Positions 49,882-58,277 of a stretch of 64,000 nt of DNA are shown one piece after another. The notes under the pieces are model-generated. The model had not been told where the DNA came from. It saw nothing but the letters and a program-made list of their open reading frames with translations, and ran no database searches. The position numbers were made by a program, and so were the translations under genes. The stretch covers positions 1 through 64,000 of the forward strand of contig SCMY01000017.1 in NCBI GenBank assembly GCA_005502805.1, written 5' to 3'. The first letter of the stretch is position 1. Each line of letters opens with the position of its first letter. The stretch is from Rhizobiales bacterium 2SD. GTDB taxonomy: Bacteria; Pseudomonadota; Alphaproteobacteria; Rhizobiales; Beijerinckiaceae.

Positions 49882-50670
49882 ATGTCCGAGAGTTCGATCA
49901 AGACCGCCCTCGTCACCGGGGCTGCGCGCGGGATCGGGCTCGCGACGGCCAAGCGCTTCCTCGCCGACAACTGGCGCGTCGCGCTGCTCGACATCGACGA
50001 GCCGGAACTTGCCAGGGCTATGGCTGATCTCGATGCGCCGACGGCGACGATGTCGATCGGTTGCGATGTCGCGGTTCCCGCGCAGGTCGCCGAGGCGGTC
50101 GATGCCGTGGTCGAGCGCTTCGGCCGGCTCGACGCGCTGGTCAACAATGCCGGCACGGCCGTGTTCAAGCCGCTGTTGGAGACCACTTACGCCGAGTGGC
50201 AGCGCGTGCTGGCGGTCAATCTCGACGGGCCCTTCCTGACGACGCAGGCCGCCGCGCCGGTGATGGCGGACAATGGCGGCGGCGCCATCGTCAACATCAC
50301 CTCGATCTCGGGCCTGCGTGCCTCGACGCTGCGGGTCGCCTACGGCACCAGCAAGGCGGCGCTCGCCCATCTCACCAAGCAGCAGGCGGCCGAGCTCGCC
50401 GGCCTCGGAATCCGCGTTAACGCAGTCGCGCCCGGCCCTGTCGAAACCGCGATGGCCAAGGCCGTGCACTCCCCGGAGATCCGCGCCGACTATCACGACG
50501 CCATCCCGCTCGCCCGCTATGGCGCCGAAGAAGAACTCGCCGAGGCGATCTTCTTCCTGTGCAGCGACAGGGCGAGCTACATCACCGGCCAGGTGCTCGC
50601 CGTCGATGGCGGCTTCGACGCCGTCGGCATCGGTTTGCCAACGCTGCGCGGCCAGCGCCGCAACCGCTAG
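49882..50670 (+). CDS. SDR-family oxidoreductase
   Basis: A 262-residue classical SDR. TGAARGIGLATAKRF is the NAD(P) site (near residue 12), NNAG follows, ITSISGL carries the catalytic Ser and YGTSKAALAHLT the Tyr-Lys pair. ITGQVLAVDGGFD is typical of the family end. GGAG is 7 bases before the ATG. The substrate is not indicated by neighbours. Its stop codon overlaps that of the convergent NmrA-like gene by 4 bases at CTAG (50667-50670). Confidence 0.9.
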   Translation: MSESSIKTALVTGAARGIGLATAKRFLADNWRVALLDIDEPELARAMADLDAPTATMSIGCDVAVPAQVAEAVDAVVERFGRLDALVNNAGTAVFKPLLETTYAEWQRVLAVNLDGPFLTTQAAAPVMADNGGGAIVNITSISGLRASTLRVAYGTSKAALAHLTKQQAAELAGLGIRVNAVAPGPVETAMAKAVHSPEIRADYHDAIPLARYGAEEELAEAIFFLCSDRASYITGQVLAVDGGFDAVGIGLPTLRGQRRNR

Positions 50671-51530
50671 CCAAGCAATGCGGTCAGCGCCTCCTTCAGC
50701 GTGACGCTGCCGCGGCGCGTTTCGCCGACCGTCTCGAAGCCGATCCGGCCGGCGTTCATCGCATCGTAGAGCCCGGCGAGCTCACGCGCATGGCTTTCGC
50801 TCAGTCCGGCAGCGACGAGCCCCGGCTCCCACTCCTCGCGCGGCGTCGGCACGGCTGACACGGGCTTGCCGAGCAACTCGCCGAGCGCCTGCGCGGCGTC
50901 CTGCGGCGAATACTCCGCCGGCCCCTTCAGATTGACGATGCGCTCGCCTTCATGCGGGCGAGCGAGTTCGGCCGCCGCCTGCCGGCCGACATCCTGCGCG
51001 GAGACGGTCTCGCCGGCCGCGTCGAGCGGCTGGCGCATGCTCGGCAGGATGCCGTGCTCGGCTGCGACGCCAAGCACGCTGCCCCAGTTCTCCATGAATT
51101 CGGTGGCACGAATGAAGGTCAGGGAGGGCGCTGAGCCGCGCAGGGCCTGCTCGAAATCGTGCAACGCTCGTACGATGCCGGTCCCTTCCGTGCGATGGGC
51201 GCCGCTCGACGACAGCGCCACCACATGCGGCACGCCGGCGCGGCGGATCGCTTCGGCAATAGCGGCGCCGTTCTTCGCCGCGGCGGCGAAAACGTCTTCG
51301 GCGGCATGCGGCACTGGGTTCAAGACATAGACCGCTTTCGTGCCGGCGAATGCCGCCGTAAGCGCCTCGACATCGTCGAGATCGGCCTTGGCCAGAACGG
51401 CCCCCTTGTCGGTCAGCGCCGTAGCGCGGCTCGGCTCGCGGACGATCGCCCTGACCGCATGACCCGCCGCCATAGCCGCCGCCAGCGCGGCGCTGCCCGT
51501 CTGTCCCGTCGCTCCCATGATCGCAAACAT
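50667..51530 (-). CDS. NmrA-like NAD(P)H-binding oxidoreductase
   Basis: A 287-residue atypical SDR beginning MFAIMGATGQTGSAALAAAM; GATGQTG is the Rossmann motif of NmrA/Qor2-type proteins. VVALSSSGAHRTEGTGIVRA and TFIRATEFMENWGSVLG follow the family pattern. Such enzymes bind NAD(P)H and reduce quinones or sense redox state. GGAGG is 5 bases before the ATG at 51530. It is divergent from an HxlR regulator whose typical partner is this type of gene. The stop overlaps that of the SDR at 50667-50670. Confidence 0.88.
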   Translation of the reverse strand: MFAIMGATGQTGSAALAAAMAAGHAVRAIVREPSRATALTDKGAVLAKADLDDVEALTAAFAGTKAVYVLNPVPHAAEDVFAAAAKNGAAIAEAIRRAGVPHVVALSSSGAHRTEGTGIVRALHDFEQALRGSAPSLTFIRATEFMENWGSVLGVAAEHGILPSMRQPLDAAGETVSAQDVGRQAAAELARPHEGERIVNLKGPAEYSPQDAAQALGELLGKPVSAVPTPREEWEPGLVAAGLSESHARELAGLYDAMNAGRIGFETVGETRRGSVTLKEALTALLG

Positions 51531-51557
51531 CATGTCCTCCATCGGTTGCTGAGGAGG

Positions 51558-51608
51558 GCATAACAGGGCAGTATCTGAAGCATAAGTACGCACAATTTTT
51601 ATACTGAC
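51558..51608. promoter_or_regulatory. Divergent promoter region of the NmrA-like/HxlR pair
   Basis: AT-rich for this genome. CAGTAT (51569-51574) and ATACTG (51601-51606) are inverted to each other, and AAGTAC lies between at 51583. HxlR regulators of this kind bind GTAC-containing imperfect palindromes. This assignment is inference. Confidence 0.4.
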
Positions 51609-51620
51609 TTGGAGCCTCCG

Positions 51621-51965
51621 ATGCGCCCCTCGCTGAAGGACATCCCCTATGTCTGGTGCCCGGTCGAGGCGACGATCGATGTGATCGGCGGCAAGTGGAA
51701 GGCGCTGATCCTGTTTCAGCTGACGCAGGGACCGCGCCGCTTCAACGCGCTGCGCCGGCTGCTGCCGCATGTGACGCAGCGGATGATGACCCTGCAGCTG
51801 CGGGCGCTGGAAGAGGACGGGATCATCTCCCGCAGCGTGCAGGAGACGGTGCCGCCCAAGGTCGAATATGCGTTGACCGAGCGCGGCTGGGCGCTCGCGC
51901 CGATCTTCGAGGCGATGACGCTGTGGGGACAGGCGCATGGCGCGCGCCGGTCCGAGCCGGCCTGA
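51621..51965 (+). CDS. HxlR-family transcriptional regulator
   Basis: A 114-residue winged-helix protein with the HxlR pattern YVWCPVEATIDVIGGKWKAL (Cys near residue 12), FQLTQGPRRFNALRRLLPHV and the wing MTLQLRALEEDGIISRSVQE. In YodB/HypR/QorR relatives the conserved N-terminal Cys senses quinones or thiol stress. It is divergent from the NmrA-like oxidoreductase and should control it. ATG 51621 is used; TTG 51609 is a less likely start. Confidence 0.9.
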   Translation: MRPSLKDIPYVWCPVEATIDVIGGKWKALILFQLTQGPRRFNALRRLLPHVTQRMMTLQLRALEEDGIISRSVQETVPPKVEYALTERGWALAPIFEAMTLWGQAHGARRSEPA

Positions 51966-52178
51966 GCCAGAGGCAACATTCCGCTTGCGCCGGCTCCGGA
52001 ACGGCGCGAACCTGCCCTCCGACATCCCTCTTCGACGGCCGCCCGACCCTGTCGGGCCCGAGCGACCGCCGCCTTTCCGGCGTGGGCGCGCCATTCCCGT
52101 TCCCGCCGGTCAATCGCCGCCTCGGACGCAAGGCTTCAGGGCCCCGTCGGTGCGCGGCCAGAACCGAAGGAGGACGAC

Positions 52179-54257
52179 ATGGCTGCGACTGCCAGCAAGG
52201 GAGAAAACCCGTCCGGCGTCAGAGGCAGGGGGCCGCGATGCATCGCACTCGTCGGTCCCTTCCAGAGCGGCAAGACCAGCCTGTTCGAGAGCATATTGGA
52301 GCGCTGCGGCGCCGTTTCGCGCGCCGGCTCCGTCAAGACGAAGAATAGCGTCGGCGACGCTTCGCCCGAGGCGCGCTCCCATCAGATGAGCACCGAGCCC
52401 AATGTCGCCAGCGTCGACTTCATGGGCGAGCGTTACACCTTCATCGACTGCCCCGGCTCTGTCGAATTCCTCCAGGAGATGCGTCATGTCCTGCCGGCGG
52501 TCGACGCCGCGGTCGTGGTCTGCGAAGCCGATGACCGCAAGGCGCCGGCGCTGGAGCTCGTGCTGCGCGAGCTCGAGGAAGCCGATATCCCGCGCTTCCT
52601 CTTTCTCAACAAGATCGATTCCGCCTCGCGGCGCGTGCGCGAAACGCTCGGATTGCTGCAACGCGCCTCGCGCACCCCGCTATTGCTCCGGCAGATTCCG
52701 ATCTGGCAGGGCGGCATCGCCGTCGGCTTCATCGATCTCGCTCTCGAGCGAGCCTTCATCTATCGCGAGCACGCGCCGAGCGAGGTCGTGCCGCTGGCGC
52801 CCGAGGAGGTCGAGCGCGAACGCGACGCCCGCTTCTCGATGCTGGAGAAGCTCGCCGACTATGATGACGAGTTGATGGAAGGCCTGCTCGGCGACATCGA
52901 ACCGCCGCGCGATCTCGTTTTCGACGACCTCGCCCGCGAGCTGAAGGAGCGTCATGTCGTGCCGGTGCTGATCGGTGCGGCCGAGCGCGGCAATGGCGTG
53001 ACCCGGCTACTCAAGGCGCTCAGGCACGAGGCGCCGCCTCTGGAGGTGACGCGCGGACGGATCGGCGTCGTCGACAGCGGGGCGCCGCTCGCGCTGGTCA
53101 TGAAGACCTGGCAGTCCGGTCAGGGCGGCAAGCTCTCGCTGGCGCGCGTGCTGCGCGGCCGCATGGCGGAAGGCGATGTGATCACCTCATCCGGCGGCGT
53201 CGAAGCGCGCATTGCCGGCGTGCTCGAACTCAAGGGCTCCGAGCAGCAGCGCCGTCCGGTGGCGGAGGAGGGCGAGACTGTCGCCTTCGCCCGGCTGGAA
53301 GGCGTGCGCACCGGCGATGCGATCGCGGTCGGCAAGGTCCGGCCCGATGTGGTCAGCGCCCTGGCGCCGCCCGAGCCGGTCCACGCGCTCTCGGTCGGCG
53401 TCAAGGATCGCAAGGACGATGTCAGGCTCACCACCGGCCTTGCCAAGCTGATCGAGGAGGATCCGGCACTGGCGCTCGAACACCGCCCGGAATTCGGCGA
53501 GATGCGTCTCTCCGGCCAGGGTGAGATGCACCTGCGCGTCGCGCTCGAACGGCTGGCCGGTCGCTACGGCGTCAACGTCGATAGCGGCGCGACGCAGATC
53601 GGCTATCGCGAGACGCTGCGCGGCAAGGCGAGCGCACGAGGCCGGCACCGTAAGCAGAGCGGCGGGCACGGCCAGTTCGGCGATGTCGTGCTGGAGATCG
53701 CGCCGCTGCCGCGTGGCGAGGGTATCCGCTTCGTCGATCGCATCACCGGCGGCGTCGTGCCGAAGCAGTACATCTCCTCGGTCGAGGCCGGGGTGCGCGA
53801 TTACTGCCAGCGCGGTCCGCTCGGCTTTCCGCTCGTCGATATCGAGGTGACGCTGACCGACGGCTCCTACCATACGGTCGATTCCTCCGATATGGCCTTC
53901 CGCCAGGCGGCGCGACTTGCGATGGGCGAGGCCTGCCCGCAGGCCAAGCCCGTACTGCTGGAGCCGATCCTGGCCGTCGAGATCGTGATCCCGTCGGATG
54001 CGATGTCGCGGGCTTCGGCGATCGTCTCGGCCAGGCGCGGCCAGATCCTCGGCTATGATGCGCGGCCCGGCTGGCGTGGCTGGGACCAGATCAATGCGCT
54101 GATGCCGGAGGCCGAGATGGCCGGGCTGATCGTCGAATTGCGCTCGGCGACGGCGGGGGTCGGCTCCTTCAGCGCCCGCTTCGACCATCTCGCCGAGCTT
54201 GCCGGCAAGCCGGCCGACGCGGTGGTGGCGGCGCAGGCGATGGCGCAGGCGCGCTAG
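52179..54257 (+). CDS. EF-G-like GTPase paralogue with altered G3 motif
   Basis: A 692-residue translational GTPase with the EF-G domain plan. G1 is GPFQSGKTS (residues 26-34), G3 is DCPGS (90-94) instead of DTPGH, and G4 is NKID (144-147). Domain II, III, IV (GRHRKQSGGHGQFGDVVLEI) and V (VIPSDAMSRASAIVSARRGQ) follow in order. EF-G itself has the His of DTPGH activate water for GTP hydrolysis; here Ser 94 replaces it, so the protein probably hydrolyses GTP slowly or acts in another step (rescue, recycling or regulation). AAGGAGG lies 5 bases before the ATG. It stands alone, not beside rpsL/rpsG/tuf as housekeeping fusA would. Confidence 0.85.
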   Translation: MAATASKGENPSGVRGRGPRCIALVGPFQSGKTSLFESILERCGAVSRAGSVKTKNSVGDASPEARSHQMSTEPNVASVDFMGERYTFIDCPGSVEFLQEMRHVLPAVDAAVVVCEADDRKAPALELVLRELEEADIPRFLFLNKIDSASRRVRETLGLLQRASRTPLLLRQIPIWQGGIAVGFIDLALERAFIYREHAPSEVVPLAPEEVERERDARFSMLEKLADYDDELMEGLLGDIEPPRDLVFDDLARELKERHVVPVLIGAAERGNGVTRLLKALRHEAPPLEVTRGRIGVVDSGAPLALVMKTWQSGQGGKLSLARVLRGRMAEGDVITSSGGVEARIAGVLELKGSEQQRRPVAEEGETVAFARLEGVRTGDAIAVGKVRPDVVSALAPPEPVHALSVGVKDRKDDVRLTTGLAKLIEEDPALALEHRPEFGEMRLSGQGEMHLRVALERLAGRYGVNVDSGATQIGYRETLRGKASARGRHRKQSGGHGQFGDVVLEIAPLPRGEGIRFVDRITGGVVPKQYISSVEAGVRDYCQRGPLGFPLVDIEVTLTDGSYHTVDSSDMAFRQAARLAMGEACPQAKPVLLEPILAVEIVIPSDAMSRASAIVSARRGQILGYDARPGWRGWDQINALMPEAEMAGLIVELRSATAGVGSFSARFDHLAELAGKPADAVVAAQAMAQAR

Positions 54258-54619
54258 AGCCCTGTTCCAGCCAGTCGGCGCGGCAAATTGGCTGGAAGGG
54301 GATGATTTAGACTAAAGTCTATGAACTAAAAGATGAGAGAGATTCTCCGGCCAGGCAATTCCAGCCTGGCCGGATTCCGCCCCGGACTCGCCGTGGCGGC
54401 TGGCTTGCAAGCCGGTAGAGTGCCGTCACCAGCCAGTTGCAGTATAAATGTTTATATGTAAACCTTTTTGGGCGGCGAGTGCTTGCACCCGCCGCTAGGC
54501 TTGCGCAGTGTAGCGTGGGACAATCGGAAGGTGCGGACCGAGCCGGCAGGTAGCCGGACGTCCGCGCCGCGCGGCATCGACACCCGGCAACAGGGCGGGC
54601 CGCAGAGGGGAGGATGAGG
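54258..54619. other. Intergenic region with nested hairpins and fadD promoter
   Basis: No gene is seen in these 362 bases. Structures are a 9-bp inverted repeat TTCCAGCCA/TGGCTGGAA (54266-54274 with 54290-54298), AGACT/AGTCT near 54309-54320, a perfect 10-bp hairpin CCGGCCAGGC/GCCTGGCCGG (54347-54356 with 54364-54373), then an AT-rich promoter patch with TATAAA/TTTATA at 54443-54456. Confidence 0.6.
54443..54456. promoter_or_regulatory. AT-rich palindrome upstream of fadD, operator candidate
   Basis: TATAAA-TG-TTTATA within the AT-rich stretch 54438-54466, about 165 bases before fadD. Such AT islands often mark regulated promoters of fatty-acid genes. No specific regulator can be named. Confidence 0.4.
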
Positions 54620-56341
54620 ATGACGGCTCTTTCCGCGGTTCAGGCGACATCGGATGCGCGCCCCTGGTTGGTGCACTATCCGCCGGCCGTGCCGCCGGTG
54701 ATTGACGAAGCCGGGGTCGGCACGCTGGCCGACCTGATCCGCAGCGCCTGCGAGACCTACCCTGATCGCCAGGCGTTCGAGAGTTTCGGCAAGTCGATCA
54801 CCTTCGCCGAGATCGGGCGCGCGGCGCGCGCCTTTGCCGCCTGGTTGCAGGCGCAGGGCTTCAAGAAGGGCGACCGCATCGCGCTGATGATGCCGAATAT
54901 CCTCGCCAATCCGGCGACGATCTTCGGCACGCTGCTCGGCGGCTTCACCGTGGTCAATGTCAACCCGCTCTACACGGCCCGCGAGCTAACCCATCAGCTC
55001 AACGATTCCGGGGCGCGTGCGCTCGTGGTGATCGAGAACTTCGCCCATGTCGTCGAGGAGGCGCGGCCCAATATCAAGCTCGACGCCATCATCGTCGCCA
55101 CGGCCGGCGACCTGATGGGCTTCAAGGGGGCGATCGTCAATTTCGTCGCCCGCAAGATCAAGAAGGTGGTCAAGCCCTATAGCCTGCCGGGCTTCGTGCC
55201 GCTGAAGACGATCTTCGCCGCGCCGGCGACGATGAGCCCGGTCACGATCACGCCCGAGGATGTCGCCTTCCTCCAGTACACAGGTGGCACCACCGGCGTC
55301 GCCAAGGGCGCGACGCTGACCCATCGCAACGTCGCTTCCAATGTCGCGCAATGCGCACTCTGGCTCGGTTGGGAGCTCGAGGCGCCGCATGGCCGCGCCG
55401 ACTATCAGCACGTCATGGTGACGGCGCTGCCGCTGTACCACATCTTCGCCTTGACCTGCTGCTGCATGTTCATGCTGCGCATCGGCGCCAAGAGCCTGCT
55501 GATCGCGAATCCGCGCGACATCGCCGGTTTCGTCAAGATCCTGAAGGGCAGCCGGTTCACGCTCTTCTCCGGCGTCAACACGCTCTATAACGCGCTCGCC
55601 AGCCATCCCGAGATCAAGGACGTGAACTTCTCGGAGCTGCGCTTCGCCATCGCCGGGGGCATGGCGACGCAGGCCGCCGTCGCCAAGCGCTGGAAGGAGG
55701 TCACGGGCCGGCCGATCATCGAGGGCTATGGCCTGTCGGAGACCTCGCCGGTCGCCTCGGTCAACCGCACCGACATCACCGAGTTCACCGGCACGATCGG
55801 CTATCCGCTGCCCTCGACCGATTTTGCGATCCGCGATGCCGAGGGCAACGACCGGCCGCCCGGTGAGCCTGGTGAGATCTGCATCCGCGGGCCGCAGGTG
55901 ATGACGGGTTACTGGAACCGGCCCGACGAAACCGCCAAAGTGATGACAGTGGACGGTTATTTCCGTTCCGGCGACGTCGGTGTCTTCCTGCCGGACGGGC
56001 AGATCAAGGTCGTCGACCGAATGAAGGACATGGTCCTGGTCTCCGGCTTCAACGTCTATCCGAACGAGGTCGAGGACGTGCTCGCCAAGCATCCCGGCGT
56101 GCTGGAATCGGCGGTGATCGGCCTGCCGGATGAACATTCCGGCGAGGCAGTCACAGCCTTCGTGGTCAAGCGCGATCCAGCGGTCACCGCCGAGGAGTTG
56201 CGTGCCTTCTGCAAGGAGAACCTGACGGGCTACAAGGTGCCCCGGCAGATCATCTTCCGCGACAGCCTGCCCAAGACAAATGTTGGCAAGGTGCTGCGCC
56301 GGGCCCTGCGCGAGGAGGTCGCCGCAGGGCACAAGGCCTGA
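54620..56341 (+). CDS. fadD: Long-chain fatty acid--CoA ligase
   Basis: A 573-residue ANL-superfamily enzyme. The AMP-binding loop is YTGGTTGVAKGATLTHRN; then VTALPLYHIFALTCC, EGYGLSETSPVASVN and the hinge/catalytic region DGYFRSGDVGVFLPDGQIKV with Lys-containing C-terminus LPKTNVGKVLRR. It activates fatty acids with ATP and CoA for beta-oxidation or lipid synthesis at the inner membrane face. GGGGAGG lies 6 bases before ATG 54620; an ATG two codons upstream is closer than usual. A periplasmic protein gene converges on it. Confidence 0.92.
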   Translation: MTALSAVQATSDARPWLVHYPPAVPPVIDEAGVGTLADLIRSACETYPDRQAFESFGKSITFAEIGRAARAFAAWLQAQGFKKGDRIALMMPNILANPATIFGTLLGGFTVVNVNPLYTARELTHQLNDSGARALVVIENFAHVVEEARPNIKLDAIIVATAGDLMGFKGAIVNFVARKIKKVVKPYSLPGFVPLKTIFAAPATMSPVTITPEDVAFLQYTGGTTGVAKGATLTHRNVASNVAQCALWLGWELEAPHGRADYQHVMVTALPLYHIFALTCCCMFMLRIGAKSLLIANPRDIAGFVKILKGSRFTLFSGVNTLYNALASHPEIKDVNFSELRFAIAGGMATQAAVAKRWKEVTGRPIIEGYGLSETSPVASVNRTDITEFTGTIGYPLPSTDFAIRDAEGNDRPPGEPGEICIRGPQVMTGYWNRPDETAKVMTVDGYFRSGDVGVFLPDGQIKVVDRMKDMVLVSGFNVYPNEVEDVLAKHPGVLESAVIGLPDEHSGEAVTAFVVKRDPAVTAEELRAFCKENLTGYKVPRQIIFRDSLPKTNVGKVLRRALREEVAAGHKA

Positions 56342-56355
56342 GCGGCCCGCCGCTT

Positions 56356-56919
56356 CTATTCGGGGGCGTGCATCGTTGCGCGCAGGGCCTTGAACTGCGG
56401 CAGCGCCGCGGCAAGTCCTGCCTGGTCGGTGGTGCAGATCAGCGCGGTGCGGCCCTTGGCGGTCTCAAGGGTCGAGGTGAACATGCGCACATTCTGCGCG
56501 TTCGGCCCATCTTTGGGCGTCACGATCAGCTCGATGCCGCTGAAGCCTTGGTGCTCGAACAGCTTGAGATCGGAGACGGTGCCGATCGTCTCGAACATCT
56601 CGCGATAGAGTTGCTGCCATTCCGGCTTGGTCATCTGCTCGTTGACGAGCTCGCGCGTCAACTTGGCGTTTTGAGCGGAGCTTTTGAAGCCGAGGGTGCA
56701 GAGCTGGCCTGTGCTGTTGATCGCCTTGGGCGTGCCGGTCTTCGAGCTGATGTCGATCGTCACCTCGAATTGCGGGTGCGGCCTGCCGGCTTCCGCCTTG
56801 AAGCCTGCGGGCGGCGAGACTGACAGACCGGTCGCTGGGTCGCCGTAGGACTGTGCGGCAGCGCCCCCCGCGATCAGGAGGGCGGCGAGGGCGATGGAGA
56901 GATGAGGCGATCTGGTCAT
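56356..56919 (-). CDS. Periplasmic protein, unknown function
   Basis: A 187-residue protein with a signal peptide (SIALAALLIAGGAAAQS, cleavage after AAA). The mature part begins YGDPATGLSVSPPAGFKAEA and contains QFEVTIDISSKTGTPKAI, two cysteines (LCTLGFK, LICTTD) and MFTSTLETAKGRTALICTT. The pattern suggests a small PsbP/MOG-like or lipocalin-like exported fold, but no family is confidently recognised. It is convergent with fadD. Confidence 0.72.
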   Translation of the reverse strand: MTRSPHLSIALAALLIAGGAAAQSYGDPATGLSVSPPAGFKAEAGRPHPQFEVTIDISSKTGTPKAINSTGQLCTLGFKSSAQNAKLTRELVNEQMTKPEWQQLYREMFETIGTVSDLKLFEHQGFSGIELIVTPKDGPNAQNVRMFTSTLETAKGRTALICTTDQAGLAAALPQFKALRATMHAPE

Positions 56920-56999
56920 GGCGAGGAGCTAGTTCCGGATTGCGACAGCAACGAGACGGATGAATCGCCGTCGGCTATGGGGTGGCATGGGCCGGCTGG

Positions 57000-58277
57000 T
57001 CAAGCAGCCAACAGAGATTTGCCAGCCTTGGCGTGGGCTGTCACCGGCAGGATCTGGCCGGGAGCGACGCTGCGGCCGAAGCGCACCAGGGTGAAATCCT
57101 CGGCGCGGCCGGTATCGCCGCGCTCCGTCAACACCGAGAGCGGCCTCCCGATCCGAGCGGCGAGATGCCGCGCATGCGCTGCCTCCGCCGCCTGGCGCAA
57201 CCGACCCGCCCGCTCCTTGATCTCGCCGCCGGCGACCTGAGGCATGCGGGCCGCAGGCGTGCCGGGTCGGGCCGAGAACGGGAAGCCGTGGACATAGGAC
57301 AGCCCACAGTCCTCGATCAGGGCGAGGGTGCGCGAGAACATGGCCTCGTCCTCGGTCGGAAAGCCGGCGATCAGGTCGGCGCCGAAGACGATCTCCGGCC
57401 GCAGGCCGCGCATCTCCTCGCAGAATCGCACCGCATCGGCGCGGTTGTGGCGGCGCTTCATCCGCTTCAGGACGAGATCGTCGCCCGATTGCAGCGAGAG
57501 ATGCAAATGCGGCATCAGCCGCGGCTCGTCGGCGATCAGAGCGCGCAACTCGTCATCGACCTCGACTGCATCGAGCGAGGACAGGCGCAGCCGCTTCAGC
57601 TCGGGCAGCGCAGCAAGGACCGCGCCGACAAGTGCGCCCAGCGTCGATCCGTCGGGTTTTTCCCGGCCGTAGCTGGTCAGGTCGACGCCGGTCAGCACGA
57701 TCTCGCTGGCACCATCGGCAACGAGCCTGCGCGCCTGCGTCACGACCTCGTCGACATCAGCCGAGCGGGCGTTGCCGCGGCCGAGCGGGATGACGCAGAA
57801 GGTGCAGCGATGGTCGCAGCCGTTCTGTACCTGCAGGAAGCCGCGCGTGTGCTGACCGAGCGCCTGGGTGCGGTGAGGGGAGGCGTCGCGCGCCTGCATG
57901 ATGTCGCCGACGGCGATCTTGCCGGCGGGGGAGCCCTGAGAATCCGCGCTACGCAGACTGTTCGAGCCTGCGAGCGCCCGCCAGCTTGCCATGTCGAGCT
58001 TCTCGGCATTGCCGAGCACCCGCGCCACCTCCGGCATGGCGGCGAAGCGCTGCGGCTCGATCTGCGCGGCGCAGCCGGTGACTACGATCGGGCGCTCCGG
58101 CTTTTCCCGGGCGAGCCGGCGGATTGCCTGGCCGGCCTGGCGCACGGCTTCAGCCGTCACGGCGCAGCTGTTGATCACCGCGACATCGGCGAGGCCTGCG
58201 GCCTGCGCCTGTTGCTCGATCGTCTCGCTTTCGACGAGATTGAGCCGGCAGCCGAAGGTGACGAGTTCGACGCCCAT
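57000..58277 (-). CDS. mtaB: tRNA (N6-L-threonylcarbamoyladenosine37-C2) methylthiotransferase
   Basis: A 425-residue radical-SAM enzyme that adds a methylthio group to t6A37 of tRNAs reading ANN codons. The UPF0004 domain has Cys 10 (TFGCRLN), Cys 38 (NSCAVT) and Cys 69 (TGCAAQ) for one [4Fe-4S] cluster. The radical SAM cluster is C154-x3-C158-x2-C161 in NGCDHRCTFC. ADLIAGFPTEDE and HLHLSLQSGDD complete the core; the C-terminal TRAM-like part is short. Its ATG overlaps the dapF stop as TGATG (58277), so the two are translationally coupled. Confidence 0.95.
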   Translation of the reverse strand: MGVELVTFGCRLNLVESETIEQQAQAAGLADVAVINSCAVTAEAVRQAGQAIRRLAREKPERPIVVTGCAAQIEPQRFAAMPEVARVLGNAEKLDMASWRALAGSNSLRSADSQGSPAGKIAVGDIMQARDASPHRTQALGQHTRGFLQVQNGCDHRCTFCVIPLGRGNARSADVDEVVTQARRLVADGASEIVLTGVDLTSYGREKPDGSTLGALVGAVLAALPELKRLRLSSLDAVEVDDELRALIADEPRLMPHLHLSLQSGDDLVLKRMKRRHNRADAVRFCEEMRGLRPEIVFGADLIAGFPTEDEAMFSRTLALIEDCGLSYVHGFPFSARPGTPAARMPQVAGGEIKERAGRLRQAAEAAHARHLAARIGRPLSVLTERGDTGRAEDFTLVRFGRSVAPGQILPVTAHAKAGKSLLAA

